From Dioscorea cayenensis subsp. rotundata (lineage: Eukaryota > Streptophyta > Magnoliopsida > Dioscoreales > Dioscoreaceae), in contig NC_052472.1 of the NCBI RefSeq assembly GCF_009730915.1, forward strand, positions 496,001-560,000: a stretch of 64,000 nt of DNA, given 5' to 3'. The position numbers and the translations under genes were made by a program. Of this stretch, positions 24,301-36,323 are shown piece after piece. The number at the start of each line of letters is the position of its first letter. Position 1 is the stretch's first letter. The notes below the pieces were generated by a model. That model made no database searches. It saw only the letters and a list, made by a program, of their open reading frames with translations, and had not been told where the DNA came from.

Positions 24301-27300
24301 TTGACAAAGTCCAGTTTTATTGCAACTCAGTTTGGCTTTAGCTAAAATTCTTATTATCATCCTCTCTTCATTTATCACTCTCAATGCAGATCTATTTTAT
24401 TGTTGCTTTATGTTGATGACATAATTATAACTAAAAGTGATCTTTAAGACATCATTAAAATTAAGTGCTATCTTAACCAACAATTCGAGATGAAAGATGA
24501 AAGATCTTGGTCATCTTGCTTATTTCCTTGAACTAGAGGTTACCTCCGATGCTTCTAACTATGTCCTTTCCTAAGCAAAATATACGACAAATTTTCTATC
24601 TCAAGCAGGCCTTATAGATGTTAAAGTTGCTTCAAACTCCTCTTGAGGCAAAATCAGAAATTCACACCATTAGGTGGCAAACCTTTGAATAATCCCACTC
24701 TTTATCAACAGTTAGTTGGAAGCCTTACCTACCTCATAGTGACTCACTATAACATAGCTTATGCTATACAAGTAGTAAGTCAATTTATGGTTGCTTCTCA
24801 GACTACTCATTACGCAGCTATACTTCACATTATTCGCTATTTATTATGTCAAGGGAACCATGTTTTATAGTCTTAATTACTCTTCTCATTCATCACTGGA
24901 ACTACCACATATTTTGATGCTAACTAGGCTAGTGACCCCATTGATTAAAAAATCACTACTGGTTACTAATTCTTTTTGGGATACTCCCTTATCTAATGAA
25001 GGAGGAAACAAATTGTTGTTGCCTAATCCAACACTCAGGCCAAATATCAAGCTCTTGGTGACACCACCTCGGAGCTTGTGTGATTGTGATGGCTATTTCA
25101 AACAATGTTATCAAAAGCACAACAAGCGCTCACCTAGGTGCCCAGGCGAAGCTACAACGCCTTATAACCCTCTAGGCGAGGCATCATAAAAAAAGAGTTA
25201 CCTAGGTGAGCACCTTGACCCAAGTGCAAGGTAAAAAAAGCAAGAAAAACATTACCTTTATTAGTTCTCTTTTTTTTTAATAAATTTTAAATGTTTTTCA
25301 AGAGATTATATTACAGACCAATAAATATACGTTTATAAAGGACTGATAAATAATTATACTTGGAAAGTGTAATAATTAAGGGAGAGGTTTTCTATTTTTT
25401 AAAAACAAAATTAAAGCAATAAGGGCTATAAAAAGAGACTTTTTAAGAAAGAATAACGTAATAAATAATTATACTTGTTGGGTGTAACAATCAAGAAGAG
25501 AAAAATTTTCTATTTTTTCAAAACAAAATTAAAGCAATAAGAGGAATATAGAGAGACTTTTTAGGAAAGAATAGCATTACATGCTAAGCAAAATAAAGAA
25601 AAAAAAAAGAAACTTCAAAAGAAAACCAAAGGAAAACTTGAGAAATTTCAAGTGAAAGATAGGAAGTTTAATTGGGAAAGATTCTAAATGAAGTTTTGCA
25701 TGCTAAACTTGAACGTTTAGATTGTCTTTTGTGGTTTTATGTTTATATATTTATTTTGGGTCGTCAATAGTTTAGTAGATGATTATTATATTAATTTAAG
25801 TTCAACCTTATGCAATTTCAATATTATTTTCTATATTCTTTCTATTTTTTATTTTTAACTACATCTTCATGTCACTCGGGGGAAGCGCCTAAGGTGGGGC
25901 CTAGCGCCTTAAGCGATTTACATTCTCATCGCCTTAAGGGCACCTAGCGCTTTTAATTACGCTAACTTCAAGATCTTGGTGTTCCTCTTTCCCATTCAAT
26001 GACTCTCCTTTGCGACTATCACAACACTATTCAAATTGCATATAATAATATTTTTCATAAACAAACAAGGCAAATTAATATTGTTTGTCATTTTATTCGT
26101 CAACATTTTCTTCGTGACACTCTACATTTTGAATCAACTCCTTCCACTACATAGATTACATGTCTTTCACTGAGTCACATCCATCCAATCGCTTCCATGG
26201 TTTCTTATCTCCCATCTTGAGTTTGAGGGGGTGTTAAAATTAAAAGATCGCATGCAAATCGTGTGACATCTATTTAATGTGAACAAGTGAAATTGTGGCT
26301 TGAGTTTTTGTGTGAGGGTTTGCTTATTCTTAGTTAGCACTGTCGTTGCTTTCCTTGCAAGGCTTTCTTCTTCTTCTACAAGAATGACAAGCTTATCCAA
26401 GATGCCATCTTCTGCCAAATGTAACTTATATTCTTCTTACTTGCAGGCAGGAGGCAAGTAACATTTATGTATACTTTTCAACAACCTCCATCAAAGCTGA
26501 GTTAGGTTATCTAGTAGCCTCATGTAGATTTTTACATAGAATCAAGTAATATAAATGATACTTTTTTGAATCTAGAGATGGTATTCTGAACTACCATAAC
26601 CTTTGATGCCCTTGTCTTGGTTACACAAAATCAGTGATTTAATACATATTTGATAACCAGAACTCCAAGAGAAAGTAAAAATTACTAATATTATGTAGGC
26701 AATTAACCAGAACGAAAGAAAAAGGTAATTTCAAGAAAAATTGTGTCAGGCAAAATTTTACCTATCCTAATCGTGTGGTCATTTAGAATTTGTTTCAATC
26801 TTTTGAAGGATATGAGAATTGATTTATGGTAAGAGCAGGGTTTAATTTTTAAGCTTTTTGGATAATGGCAAAAACCATGTCATACAACATCAAATCCATC
26901 AATAAAAGCAATCCGGCTTTCAAAGCCAAAAAGTAACTGTGAAGGGAAAATAAAACCTTTCTTTTTCTCGGTGGCAAGACTAATAAAGTTGAACCATCTC
27001 ATGAGTTCAAAAACCTTCACCCATAATTAGCAATCAAACAAGAACGAAGTTGCTTGCTTGACCTTATTTGGTAACTTTAGTTCCACAATCAAGCACTAAT
27101 TTCCATGACCACTAAATGCATTACTTATGTTGGGAGTAAGTATTGTGATAAATGGGTTATTTACCTAAGTTAAACCCTACAAAATATAAATATAATATAA
27201 TGCAATGAAAATATAGATGAAACACAGATATAAGGTGGTTCGGCACTTCTTAACACAGAGAACTTCTTCATAGGTGACAGAACAAATGAAAATCTTAAAC

Positions 27301-28451
27301 TCACACACACACACACAATGCTAGCAAATGATGGGTGTTGCATCCAGGACATCGGAAAACTCCATGAGTATCTCTCCTTTCCCCCTTTTTCTTTCTTTTT
27401 TACTTGCTCTCCAACATCTAGTTTCAAAGTGTTGCACCTTCCGAGATCTAACGATTTGATCAACTCTCACATACATATGTGGGTAAGGGTTACGTCAATT
27501 ACGTAAACACAAAAAACCTTAACTCCTCATGTGATAACCAGTAATCGTCCTTCTTCACCCTTCATCTTCTTTACTTGACCTTACTTAACTTGGAAGTCTA
27601 ATTATTGTACCCTAAAAACGGAGACACCATGACACCTCATGCAAAGAGACAAAATCGATCTGAGGGCAATGATCTATGTGCCTTATGGCCATGCTTAGAA
27701 ATTCTAACCGTTTTACTTAATTTTCAGTTTATCTTGTGCTGATTGCATGCTTATAAGATTCATAACATCATTTTTCCAATCTTTCATCATTCAAAGTTTC
27801 CACTTAAACCTTAGCAACATCGAGGTAATTCAAAGATTTGTCTCCATGGTTGTTTGATTGCATAATTTCATCATCTACATATACCTTCCCTAAAGTTCCT
27901 GTTAATATTACAGAGATTACATCCATACCCCGCATTGCTTCAAAACAATAATATTTTAGTGATGAATTCACACAACTAGAATTCCACAGTGGAATGCAAT
28001 CGTCTACCACTAAACATGCCCATCTACAACGCTCAATTCAACATCCAAATCAATTAAAAAGCAGGCATATTTCAATTATTAAAACGCAATTAACAATCCA
28101 AACATTCAAAAACAAGAAACGATAGAAATTGAAGAAAAGAAAAAAGCCAATGAAATGCCAAACCTCGTTTTGATCCCATAAATCCCGGAAGAAGACCGGC
28201 TCATCGGTGGCGGCAGAGAGGATGCTAACATCACCAAGAGCATCCAAGACACTAGAATCAAACCCAGAAACCGAAGAAGCCATTGAGCGCTCCGTCAAAG
28301 ACCTCGTCCCGGAGATCGTTCTCACCGGCGCCTTTCGGGCAATGGATTGAGCGAAGGGCGAGCTCAAATTGACCGTAGAACGTGACGGAGAAGGGCAGAA
28401 GCTTGATCGAGGAGAGGAGAAGGCTAGGGTTTGGGGAGAGATGAGCGCCAT
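18335..28451 (-). CDS. AAED1: Plastid AAED1/PRXL2-type thioredoxin-fold protein
   Basis: Seven coding exons (minus strand): 28164-28451, 20193-20239, 19965-20079, 18884-18928, 18749-18808, 18542-18637 and 18335-18454. They join in phase into 256 residues. Residues 1 to about 60 are Ser/Arg/Pro-rich with few acidic residues, as expected of a chloroplast transit peptide. The mature part has LGDVSILSAATDEPVFFRDLW, then VVALLRHFGCFCCWELASV with the Cys cluster at the redox-active position, KLIAVGVGT, LPFPLDCLYADP, YYGLGRTFFNPAS and a C-terminal GGMFVFKGKQLLYARKDEGTGDH. This is the AhpC/TSA-like PRXL2 family (AAED1 in plants), presumed to act in plastid redox metabolism; the substrate is not known to me. 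Intron 1 spans 20240-28163 and carries a copia retrotransposon in the opposite orientation. Confidence 0.88.
20320..20530 (+). repeat. 5' LTR of the copia element
   Basis: It aligns with 26232-26446 along nearly its whole length, for example GACATCTATTTTAATGTGAA, GTGAGGGTTTGCT and TTCTTCTACAA in both. Divergence is substantial, so insertion was not recent. The left border is uncertain because the first bases do not show a clear TGT start. Confidence 0.75.
21446..22024. mobile_element. 579-bp MITE with 10-bp target duplication (Mutator/hAT-like), inserted in copia GAG
   Basis: The direct repeat ATCATCGACT flanks the element exactly (21436-21445 and 22025-22034). Its ends are inverted repeats: AGAAATGGCAA at the left, and TTGCCATCCCT at the right, whose reverse complement is AGGGATGGCAA. 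Both flanks are strikingly GC-rich (GGGGCGGTG near the left end, a GGGCGGGCGGGCGG run at 21918-21931 and CCGCCCCGCCCCATTGCC at the right), with an AT-rich middle. No coding capacity is seen. A duplication of 9-10 bp suggests Mutator-like and 8 bp would suggest hAT; I favour Mutator-like. Confidence 0.88.
25102..25960. mobile_element. ~860-bp non-autonomous element with inverted termini, inserted in copia RNase H
   Basis: Copia RNase H similarity stops at about 25101 (after WLFQ) and resumes at 25972 (QDLGV), so the interval is an insertion. The left end reads ATCAAAAGCACAAC, then CACCTAGGTGCCCAGGCGA. The reverse complement of the right end reads GTAATTAAAAGCGC, then TAGGTGCCCTTAAGGCGA. Both ends are therefore imperfect inverted repeats rich in AGGCG/CGCCT. 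The flanks GCTATTTCAA and GCTAACTTCAA may be a degraded target duplication. Inside are two related blocks of about 120 bp (25340-25450 and 25460-25580) containing TTTCTATTTTTT and AATTAAAGCAATAAG. No protein-coding frame. Confidence 0.7.
26232..26446 (+). repeat. 3' LTR of the copia element
   Basis: It begins TGTTAAAATT directly after the purine tract and matches 20320-20530. It ends near CTTACTTGCAGG, where similarity to the 5' copy is lost. Confidence 0.75.
26450..28163. other. Remainder of AAED1-like intron 1
   Basis: No exon-like frame. A (CA)8 run lies at 27301-27317. A segment at about 27185-27260 contains AAGGTGGTTCGGCACTTC, a phrase resembling termini of other plant LTR elements, so a second, fragmentary LTR relic is possible. 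Confidence 0.4.
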
Positions 28452-28640
28452 GGAACCCTAGTGAATTGGATTGAAAACGAAAACCTAATTCGAATTGAAT
28501 GTTTCTTCGCGGATGATGAAGGCTTGTGTGGCGGGAAACGAGGCCCGAAGCCCGAAGATGAACACGTGGAGTTTTATGGGCCTCATGGCTCCAATATGGA
28601 AATAGCTTAATGGGCCTTATTGGGCTCATTAACTTTTTAA
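28452..28640 (-). promoter_or_regulatory. Probable promoter of the AAED1-like gene with TGGGCY (site II) motifs
   Basis: Immediately upstream of the start codon are ATGGGCCTC (28577 on), ATGGGCCTT (28611 on) and TTGGGCTC (28620 on). TGGGCC/T elements (site II, bound by TCP-family factors) are common in promoters of housekeeping and organelle-protein genes. This fits a constitutively expressed plastid protein; function is inferred from motif and position only. Confidence 0.45.
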
Positions 28641-31600
28641 ATATTAATTAATTTCATTAAAAGAAAATGTTTACTTGAATTTTTTGTGAAATTGTAGATA
28701 TAATTTAAATAATTTTTATTAAGATGTTTTTTTTATATATTTTAAGTATTATTTTTTTATATTTTATTTCATTTCTTTTGGTTTTTTTATGGGGCATTTT
28801 AATTTATATGATAAAAAATATATACATGATTTTATGGTGTCTAAAAGAAATATTTAAATTGATTTACATGATAATATTTTCATAATTAAAAAATAATCTA
28901 CTTTAAAACTACTATTTAACCTTCAATTTAGCTTCTCTTTCTCTTTATAAAGCCTTATTATATTTACTACAAGTGAATTTTCAAACCATATTTCATGTTT
29001 ATCATTATTTTTCTGTATTGTTTAGTTTTGTTTTACTTTGTCATGTTTTGTTTTGTAGCCATTTCTTTTTATTTAATAAAATTAAAATTTATTTACTTTA
29101 AGTAAGAAATAAAATAATGAAAAAAACATTTAACATAAAACTCTAAGTAAATGATTATTTATATATATATATATATATAAGAGTTTTTTTTTTCTCTCAC
29201 ACTAAAAGTAAAAAGATTAGTGCTAGTGTTACAAGGCAATATTGTTGTCAACACTAAGTTTAAATAAAATAGAAACAAACTTTTTTAGACTTTGTCATTG
29301 CTTAGCATCAAAGCACATGTTGTGGTTTGTTTAAAGCTCAAATCCCAAAGCCAAGAACATGAAGAAATGGGACTAATTAAGTATGATTAATTTTTTAATT
29401 ACACTCAAGCAAGTGTTAATTATAATTAGCTAATAATAATAATAATAATCAAAAGTTCCCACACACACACTTGCATGTGAGCTAAGGCATGCATGAAGCT
29501 TTGGTTAACGAGAAACGGCCACTCATAATACAACTAATTAAGTTAAAGCAAGAGTGTTAGTTAAAACTTAATTAAAAGATGAAATTTTAATTAAATCCTT
29601 AATTAACTTTTCCCAATGCATGATGTCTTTCTAGGAGTGTGTAAAATAATTTTAGGCATCATTCCTAGGGTTCTCCCCAATCTCACTTGAAGGACTTCTC
29701 TTTTGTTCTCTTCTTCATTGCCAACACTATTAGTGATTATATAATTAATATGATGTTGTTCTTCATTAGTTTAAGATTATTTGATAATGTCCCCAAGATC
29801 AAGGAAGAGAGGTAGAAGGCATATATTGTTGAAGATTTGATGCTTTAGTTGTTTTAGTTTAATAAGGTTTAGGAGCTAATTCTATCTAGATTTGACTAGT
29901 CTTCAGGGTGTAATTAAAAGTATTTTAATTGAAAAATTAATTAAAGATAATTATCAATTTTAATTAAATATGATTTAAATTTGCATTTAGATCTAATAAA
30001 AAAAATCAAATATTGTTTGTGTTTTTCTCAAAATTTTAATAACACACAACTTTGTTTTTCCTTATTTTACATGCGATCGAATATGGAATGAATTAAGTAA
30101 AATATAATTGTTTGGTTTTTTTTTGCCTTGCATACCTTATAAAAATTAAAAAAATTACTTACATATTTGTTTATATACCATTATGAACTTATCTACTTAT
30201 ATACCATCTAGCAAAAAATCATCTAAACACTTCTAGTAAAAAATAAATTATTATTTATCTTCCACCTTCGTCGATTTTGAGAAACCAAAAAAACCAACAT
30301 TAATTTATATTTTCATAAAATTTATAATTCAAGCTTCAAACATAAAAAACGTTTTGTAACAAACATAATTTTTATAATGGTATATTAGCAAATAGCAATT
30401 ACCCACTTGTACAATGGTATGCAAACAAATTGTTTTTTATTTTTATTTTTTATTTGCTTGTTTGATGTTATTGGTGATCATTTAACAAAACATATTAATA
30501 TAAATAAATTAACAAGTTGTTTATATATAATATACTACGTACCTAAGCTAGCTCTATTTCCCTTTCAATTGGAACTTGGTAACATAATTAATTAGCTATA
30601 GGTCATTAACATGTCATTTATATACACTATATGTGTGTAACAAAGTAATATATATAAATACAACTCGGTAGGTCATTGGAAATTCATTTATACAACCCAT
30701 GCATGCATTTGTTGGCATGTGTGTAAGTGTATATATATATATATATATATAAGATTAAAAGGTAGGGGTGGGAATTTTGATGATGGAGAAAGGATGGAAA
30801 TGGTCCCAATGAGAGGTGTTTAATTTCCCAAGCACAAAATAATATTATAAAAGAAGAAGAAGAAGGAGCAGAAGAAGAAGAGCATATAAAACCTAGACAT
30901 TGATATTTGATACTCTCAAAGTGTAAAGGTTAAAGTGAGACATGTTCATGGGGGATGGTGTGTGACCTTGTTTTGGGAATCATTAAACCAACCTACTTTG
31001 CTCATTGTTTTACAACCCGCCACCTTGCATGGCCAACCCTAAAAACATGCACGTGTTCCCATAATCAATTTTTGAGAATAAAAACAAATAACAATATTAA
31101 CAGCGACATATTTATTATATGTGTAATCAATATATATATATATATGAGAAAAGAACTCAATAAAAATACTTAATAAGACAATTATATATTTATACAAAAC
31201 TTCTACTTGAAGCATAAGCAATGAAGTTGTAGTTGTTGAAGTTGTTATTAATTAATCCAGATATTATTTCATTGTTGTTTTATATTGTTTATGTGTTCAT
31301 CTTGTCTGATTTACGTTTAGTGGATGTTGGTGTCTGTTATATATATATATATATTTATATTCTTATTTTTTTTAATTAATTACTTATCTTTTTGAATGAA
31401 ATATGGTTTATTTATTTATTTTAAAATCAGATGGTATCAATAAATCACAAATATATATATGTATATTATACACAATTTTTAAAATCTAAAATTTTATTAA
31501 AAGTAATTTTTATTTTTGTAGAGTTTTTAATTCATATCAATATAGAAAAATATTACTTTATGCTTTCTGTTGTAGAATTTTCCTTCTTTAAAAAATGTGA

Positions 31601-32564
31601 ATAGTTGTGAGAAGCAATATAGTAAAATAAAATAATTCAAATAAAAATTATTTTTTTAAAAAAAGTAAATCACTTATTTATAAAAAAAAAAAACCAAAGC
31701 ATAAAATAATTTGGTGAAAGATTATGGAAAAAGAATATAATATATAGCATGATGATAATAAATATTATTATTAGATGGAGAACCCTTCTCCCTATATAAT
31801 TTTATTTTTTATAAACATAAATATATATATATATTATGAGGATATTTTTTATTTCTAAAACATTATAATAAATAGAGAGACTTTGACCAAAAGAAGACAA
31901 AAGCACACATCATACCTAGGCTCCTAGGCTCTAGAGTATGCTTTTGTTTTGTAAAACCCTAGAGAAAGGATTAGGGTTTTTAGGTTCTCATGTCCTCACT
32001 TCATCCTAGAGACTAGGGCTCACCTCCCAACAATGTCCCTACACCTCCTTTTCTTTTCTTCTATTTATTAATCATTGTGCAAGTGCAACCCTCTAACAAA
32101 CATTTGCATTTGTGTGTTTGATTATCAAAGTGTTCCTAAAGCCTTGCTTAAAATTAGTATTTTATTTAATTATATATAAAATAATATAGAACATATCAAG
32201 TAAATTAATGTTCCAAGAGTTAATATTTGAATATATGAAAAAAATAAAATAAAATAAACTAAACTAAAAATTTAAGTGAAATATAATATAAAAATATATT
32301 AATGTTAAAAATATCTAATAGACTGATAATATTTACATAAAAATAATTTGTTTATTGTTGTATAAAAGTTTATATTAATTAATATTTATAAAAAATTATT
32401 CTTTTAAAATTAAAATTTACTTCATTTTTGGTGCTGATACATTTAAAATAATTATTTTTAAAAAAATATATATTTATAATACATTAATTAGAACATGCTT
32501 GGTTTGTAAATATTTTTTTGTTTTTGGCAAATACGATATGGACGTATGCAGACAGTGACATGCA

Positions 32565-32960
32565 CAAAAACAGTGATAGTTCACTTGTATTTATGAAGAT
32601 TGAATTACAAATCTACTCTAATAACTGTAGACTTTTGATTTTATTTTATTTACTGTGCTTCGGTGTCAGCATTACCACCACACCAAATGTCTTTTAGAAA
32701 AAGAAAAAAAATTCTGCAAATAAATATATTATTAAAGATTTAACACTAATATAAACAGTGATAGTTCACTTGTGTATTCTTACATTATAAATATAAGGAT
32801 TGGATTACAAATATGCTCTAATAACTGTGGACTTTTGGTTAGTTTTATTCTGTTTAATGTGTTTTGGTGTAAACAATACCACTGGATCGAATATTTTTAT
32901 TTGTAAGAAAAAAAAATTCTCCAACTAAATATAACGTTAAAGATTTAGCACTAATATAAA
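32565..32960. repeat. Tandem duplication of about 190 bp
   Basis: Two copies (about 32570-32754 and 32755-32960) each start ACAGTGATAGTTCACTTGT, continue with GGATTACAAATCTGCTCTAATAACTGTGGACTTTTG-like sequence in pieces, and end with TTAAAGATTTAGCACTAATATAAA-like sequence. Similarity is about four in five by eye. Confidence 0.8.
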
Positions 32961-33189
32961 TACAGTGTATATAAATAAAAAATAATATTTCAATATATAA
33001 TATATGGGCTATCCAAGTAGTAAAATAAAATATCAACATCTTCCATGGTAAAACACTTGTAAAAAATAATGCAACTTTTAATGATTTTTTTTTTAAAAAA
33101 AACTTTGATAAAATGTCTTAGAAATGGAAAAATAAATTTCTTATATATATATATATATTAAAAGAAATTAAATAACAGAAAGAAAAAAA

Positions 33190-33890
33190 AAAGAGGTTTG
33201 TAAGGTAGTGGGACCCAGTGACAGCTGAGAATGTTGGGCAAAGGACAAAAGTACACGTCAGCAAAGATGGGGAAAGGGGCAAGATGGTAATTTGAGTGAG
33301 GAGTGGATAGGACAAAGATGTCCACGTTGTGGGTCTCACACGTGTCAAGGTTGATTAAGATGTGACGCCGGAACAGTTTAAATGCGGCTGCTTTTGGGCC
33401 CCACCATCATGTCCCCTACCAGGAGGCGAACATCTTCCTTCCCCTGCCAAGCCATTTACTAACAAACATTTCTAACTCTCTATTTTTCTTTTATTATTTT
33501 TTTTTTTCAAATTTTTTTAAAATATATAAGTACTTTAATGGTCTTGGCAATTCAAAAAAATTTCAAAATTATGGTAGTTGTATATATATATATAAATGGT
33601 AATATATATATGTGTAGATGGAATCATGGAAATATGAGGAAGTGTAGGGGTTTAAATGAGAAAAAAAGAGGAGAGGGGTCCACGTGGGGCCCTGATCTGA
33701 TGACACGTTTACATCAACATAAGTGTTTGATCGCGAGAGAACCACATGATTGATGATGGTCCAAAGAAGGGGAGCAAGAAATGGACGGCTATCGTTTTCC
33801 ATCAGGATTTGCAAAAGATGCGTGTCCTTTTCGGATCCTAAACACCTCATCCCGGATCCGAACTTTAACGCTTACTAGGATCCGATCCGA
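33190..33890. promoter_or_regulatory. Compositional island with ACGT-core motifs, possible regulatory element
   Basis: Within an otherwise AT-rich desert this segment is more balanced and complex. It contains CACGTG at 33339-33344 and 33681-33686, TACACGTCAGC near 33251, GTCCACGTTG near 33321, GGGCCCC near 33396 and several GGATCCG elements (33833-33890). ACGT-core motifs are binding sites of bZIP/bHLH factors. There is no long open frame. It may be a distal enhancer or the promoter of an unseen non-coding transcript. Confidence 0.3.
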
Positions 33891-36272
33891 TAAGCCCCAT
33901 TATTCCTGTGTTTCATCCGGAATTAATTAATTATATATTGGGTACATCCAAATCCCATTTTACTCTTAAAATATATATATGTGTGTGCAGAGAGGGTCGG
34001 TTTTTATAAACTTTCATAAATAAAAATTTTACAAACATCTGTATCTTTATTATTAGATTTAAATTCTATGACTGCAAATCATCATTTATGATAAATAGTT
34101 GACTCGATAATACTCGTGTACAATATTGGTCAACATTGCAACTCAGCAACCAACCAACCTCATACAACCCTCAGCTGCATATTGTTTCTTCACTACTGCT
34201 ACACAGTACTTTTCCTTTCACTATGCTGTCTTTTTTTTTTCTCTTTTTTCTTATCAGTCATATTTTTTATTTTTTACTGACGTTTTATAAATGTCCGCAT
34301 AGAACGTATTGTCATGTATATATATTTATATCATTGTAGCACTGGTTCTAAGTTTAATGAGAAAAGAAAAGTCGCTACTGGTTATCAATGATTAAACATT
34401 TGTTAGAAACACAATGAATATGAATTTTGGTTAAATACATGCTATATAGAGTAACATGAAAGAGAATAATTTATATAACTGACTCCAAATAGTCGGGACT
34501 ATTAGCTTGATGCATGTATATGCATGTGTAATAAAAATAATTTAAATGATGAACTAGCTAGCTAGCTAGAAAAATAATTGACCATATCTCTAGAAATCAA
34601 AGTCCTTACACATTAATGGCATAGTATAGGTGATAATAAATCTTTCCACAAAGTTATGAGGAAATCAAAAAATCAAAAGAAAAGGTAAAAAAGAAGTTGC
34701 AAACATCATTGATTCAACCAAAGGCTTTGCAGAGACAAAGATATAAAAGATCAAAAGCACACATGTTTATGATTTATCATTAGAGTTGTCACAATATAAA
34801 ATATATATATATATATATATAATATAAGAATGATGATGATCAAGAGAGAAGTAGTAAAGATGTGGGTCTTATGAGAACATGATATATATGATACACAAGG
34901 AACCCACACATAAGTACTTATAAGTGATTATAGAGTACAGAGAGGCGTGCATATTAAGTCTTGTCATGAACTCATGTTTCTTCAAAGTCATAGATATACT
35001 TAATAAGAACAAGTGATGGACCATTGGAGTAATGCCAAAAAGTTTGAGATATAAGTTCATAAAAGTGCTTTTTAAGTGGCCTACCATTCAGCTTTCGTTA
35101 TACTTGTCCAACTTTATAATCTCTATGTTTCTATATATATATATATATTCTAAACTTATACCACCTTCATCATCTTGTTGAAAATAAAAAGTCAATGCTG
35201 TGTGTTCTTCTCTATCTTTTTTTAAAAACTTTTTTTATGTTTATTATTATGATTGTTTATTGAATTCATTCAAACTTTGACCTTCCAAAAAAGTACTTCT
35301 TAAGATGGCATGCATGCATGTCATTCAGCTTTTTTGTTTTTATATATGTAATTCTTATCTGCACCACCTTCTCCATGTTTGCTCTTCTCTAGAGTTTGTG
35401 ATTTGAGCCTTAATGACTATTTGCTTTTATCCATTTCTTATTAAAATGTATAAGAATGAAAACAATAACTTTCACTGAAATTGGAATTAATTAAAAATAC
35501 AATCATATATATGCACAACAAAACTCATATAAGAAGTTATATCAGATAGTAAAAGATATATAGATTAGATAGATAAAGAGAGAGAGAGAGATTAGTTATT
35601 AACAAACTTAATATTCATAAGATACATATAAACACATACATATGTATATATATATATATATATATATGGATAGAGAGATTGGTGGAACTATTGAAATGCA
35701 AGATGATAGAGGGAGGGACAAAAGGAATACAAGATAAATAAAAAAGAAAGGAAGGAAGGTGGATGATGGCTAGCAATAGCATGCATGTCAAAATAATATA
35801 ACAAAGTGCATGCTAGGACTCAAATTGTATTATATGTATATATAATAAGTTTTAAATGGAGGAAAGAGAGAGTGGTTTGTGATTTATAAGGTACTAATCT
35901 CACATTTAAATATTGCAAAGATGAATCATCACCACATCTCCCCATTTAGTATTAAGCATTAGTTTGACCACAAATTAAAGCTTAAAAGGATCTCAAAAAC
36001 AAAAGGATCCAAGCAAGCTTTAAGCTTAAACAAAGACACTCACCCATGGATGCAAAAGCATATATGCACACGTGAGAGACCTATAACTTGACTCTCAACT
36101 TGCTAATTATTTATATATATATACATATATAATTGCATGCTTTTCTAATTAACAATGCTTAATCTCGATCTCATGTACACTCATGTGAAGTATAAAAAGT
36201 TTAAATTATAATGCACATATTGATCTATAATTTAGATTAATTTAAGATTAATACTATTCCCTTCAAATTAAA

Positions 36273-36274
36273 TG

Positions 36275-36312
<38 letters not shown>
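36273..36312. repeat. (AC)n microsatellite
   Basis: An uninterrupted AC dinucleotide run of about 20 units, followed directly by a short AT run. Confidence 0.95.

Positions 36313-36323
<11 letters not shown>

Larger units (their letters stand above)
20320..26450 (+). mobile_element. Decayed Ty1/copia LTR retrotransposon inside intron 1 of the AAED1-like gene
   Basis: Direct repeats flank the element (20320-20530 and 26232-26446). Between them, in copia order on the plus strand, are fragments of GAG with a damaged zinc knuckle near 22070, integrase (about 23100-23330; SKQNG-like and HFWGKVALTTIYN), reverse transcriptase (about 23880-24450; AMDFTQEYDIDYEKT, GLKQAP, LLYVDDII) and RNase H (about 24680-25080, resuming at 25972 with QDLGVPLSHSMTLLCD). 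A purine-rich tract TTTGAGGGGG immediately precedes the 3' repeat. Many stops and frameshifts make it non-autonomous and old. GAG and RNase H are each interrupted by a later TIR element. The order integrase before reverse transcriptase identifies copia rather than gypsy. Confidence 0.9.

Noticed and set aside
22179..25189. Open frames inside the copia element as functional genes
   Set aside because: They are short remnants of integrase, reverse transcriptase and RNase H separated by stops and frameshifts; reported only as part of the decayed element.
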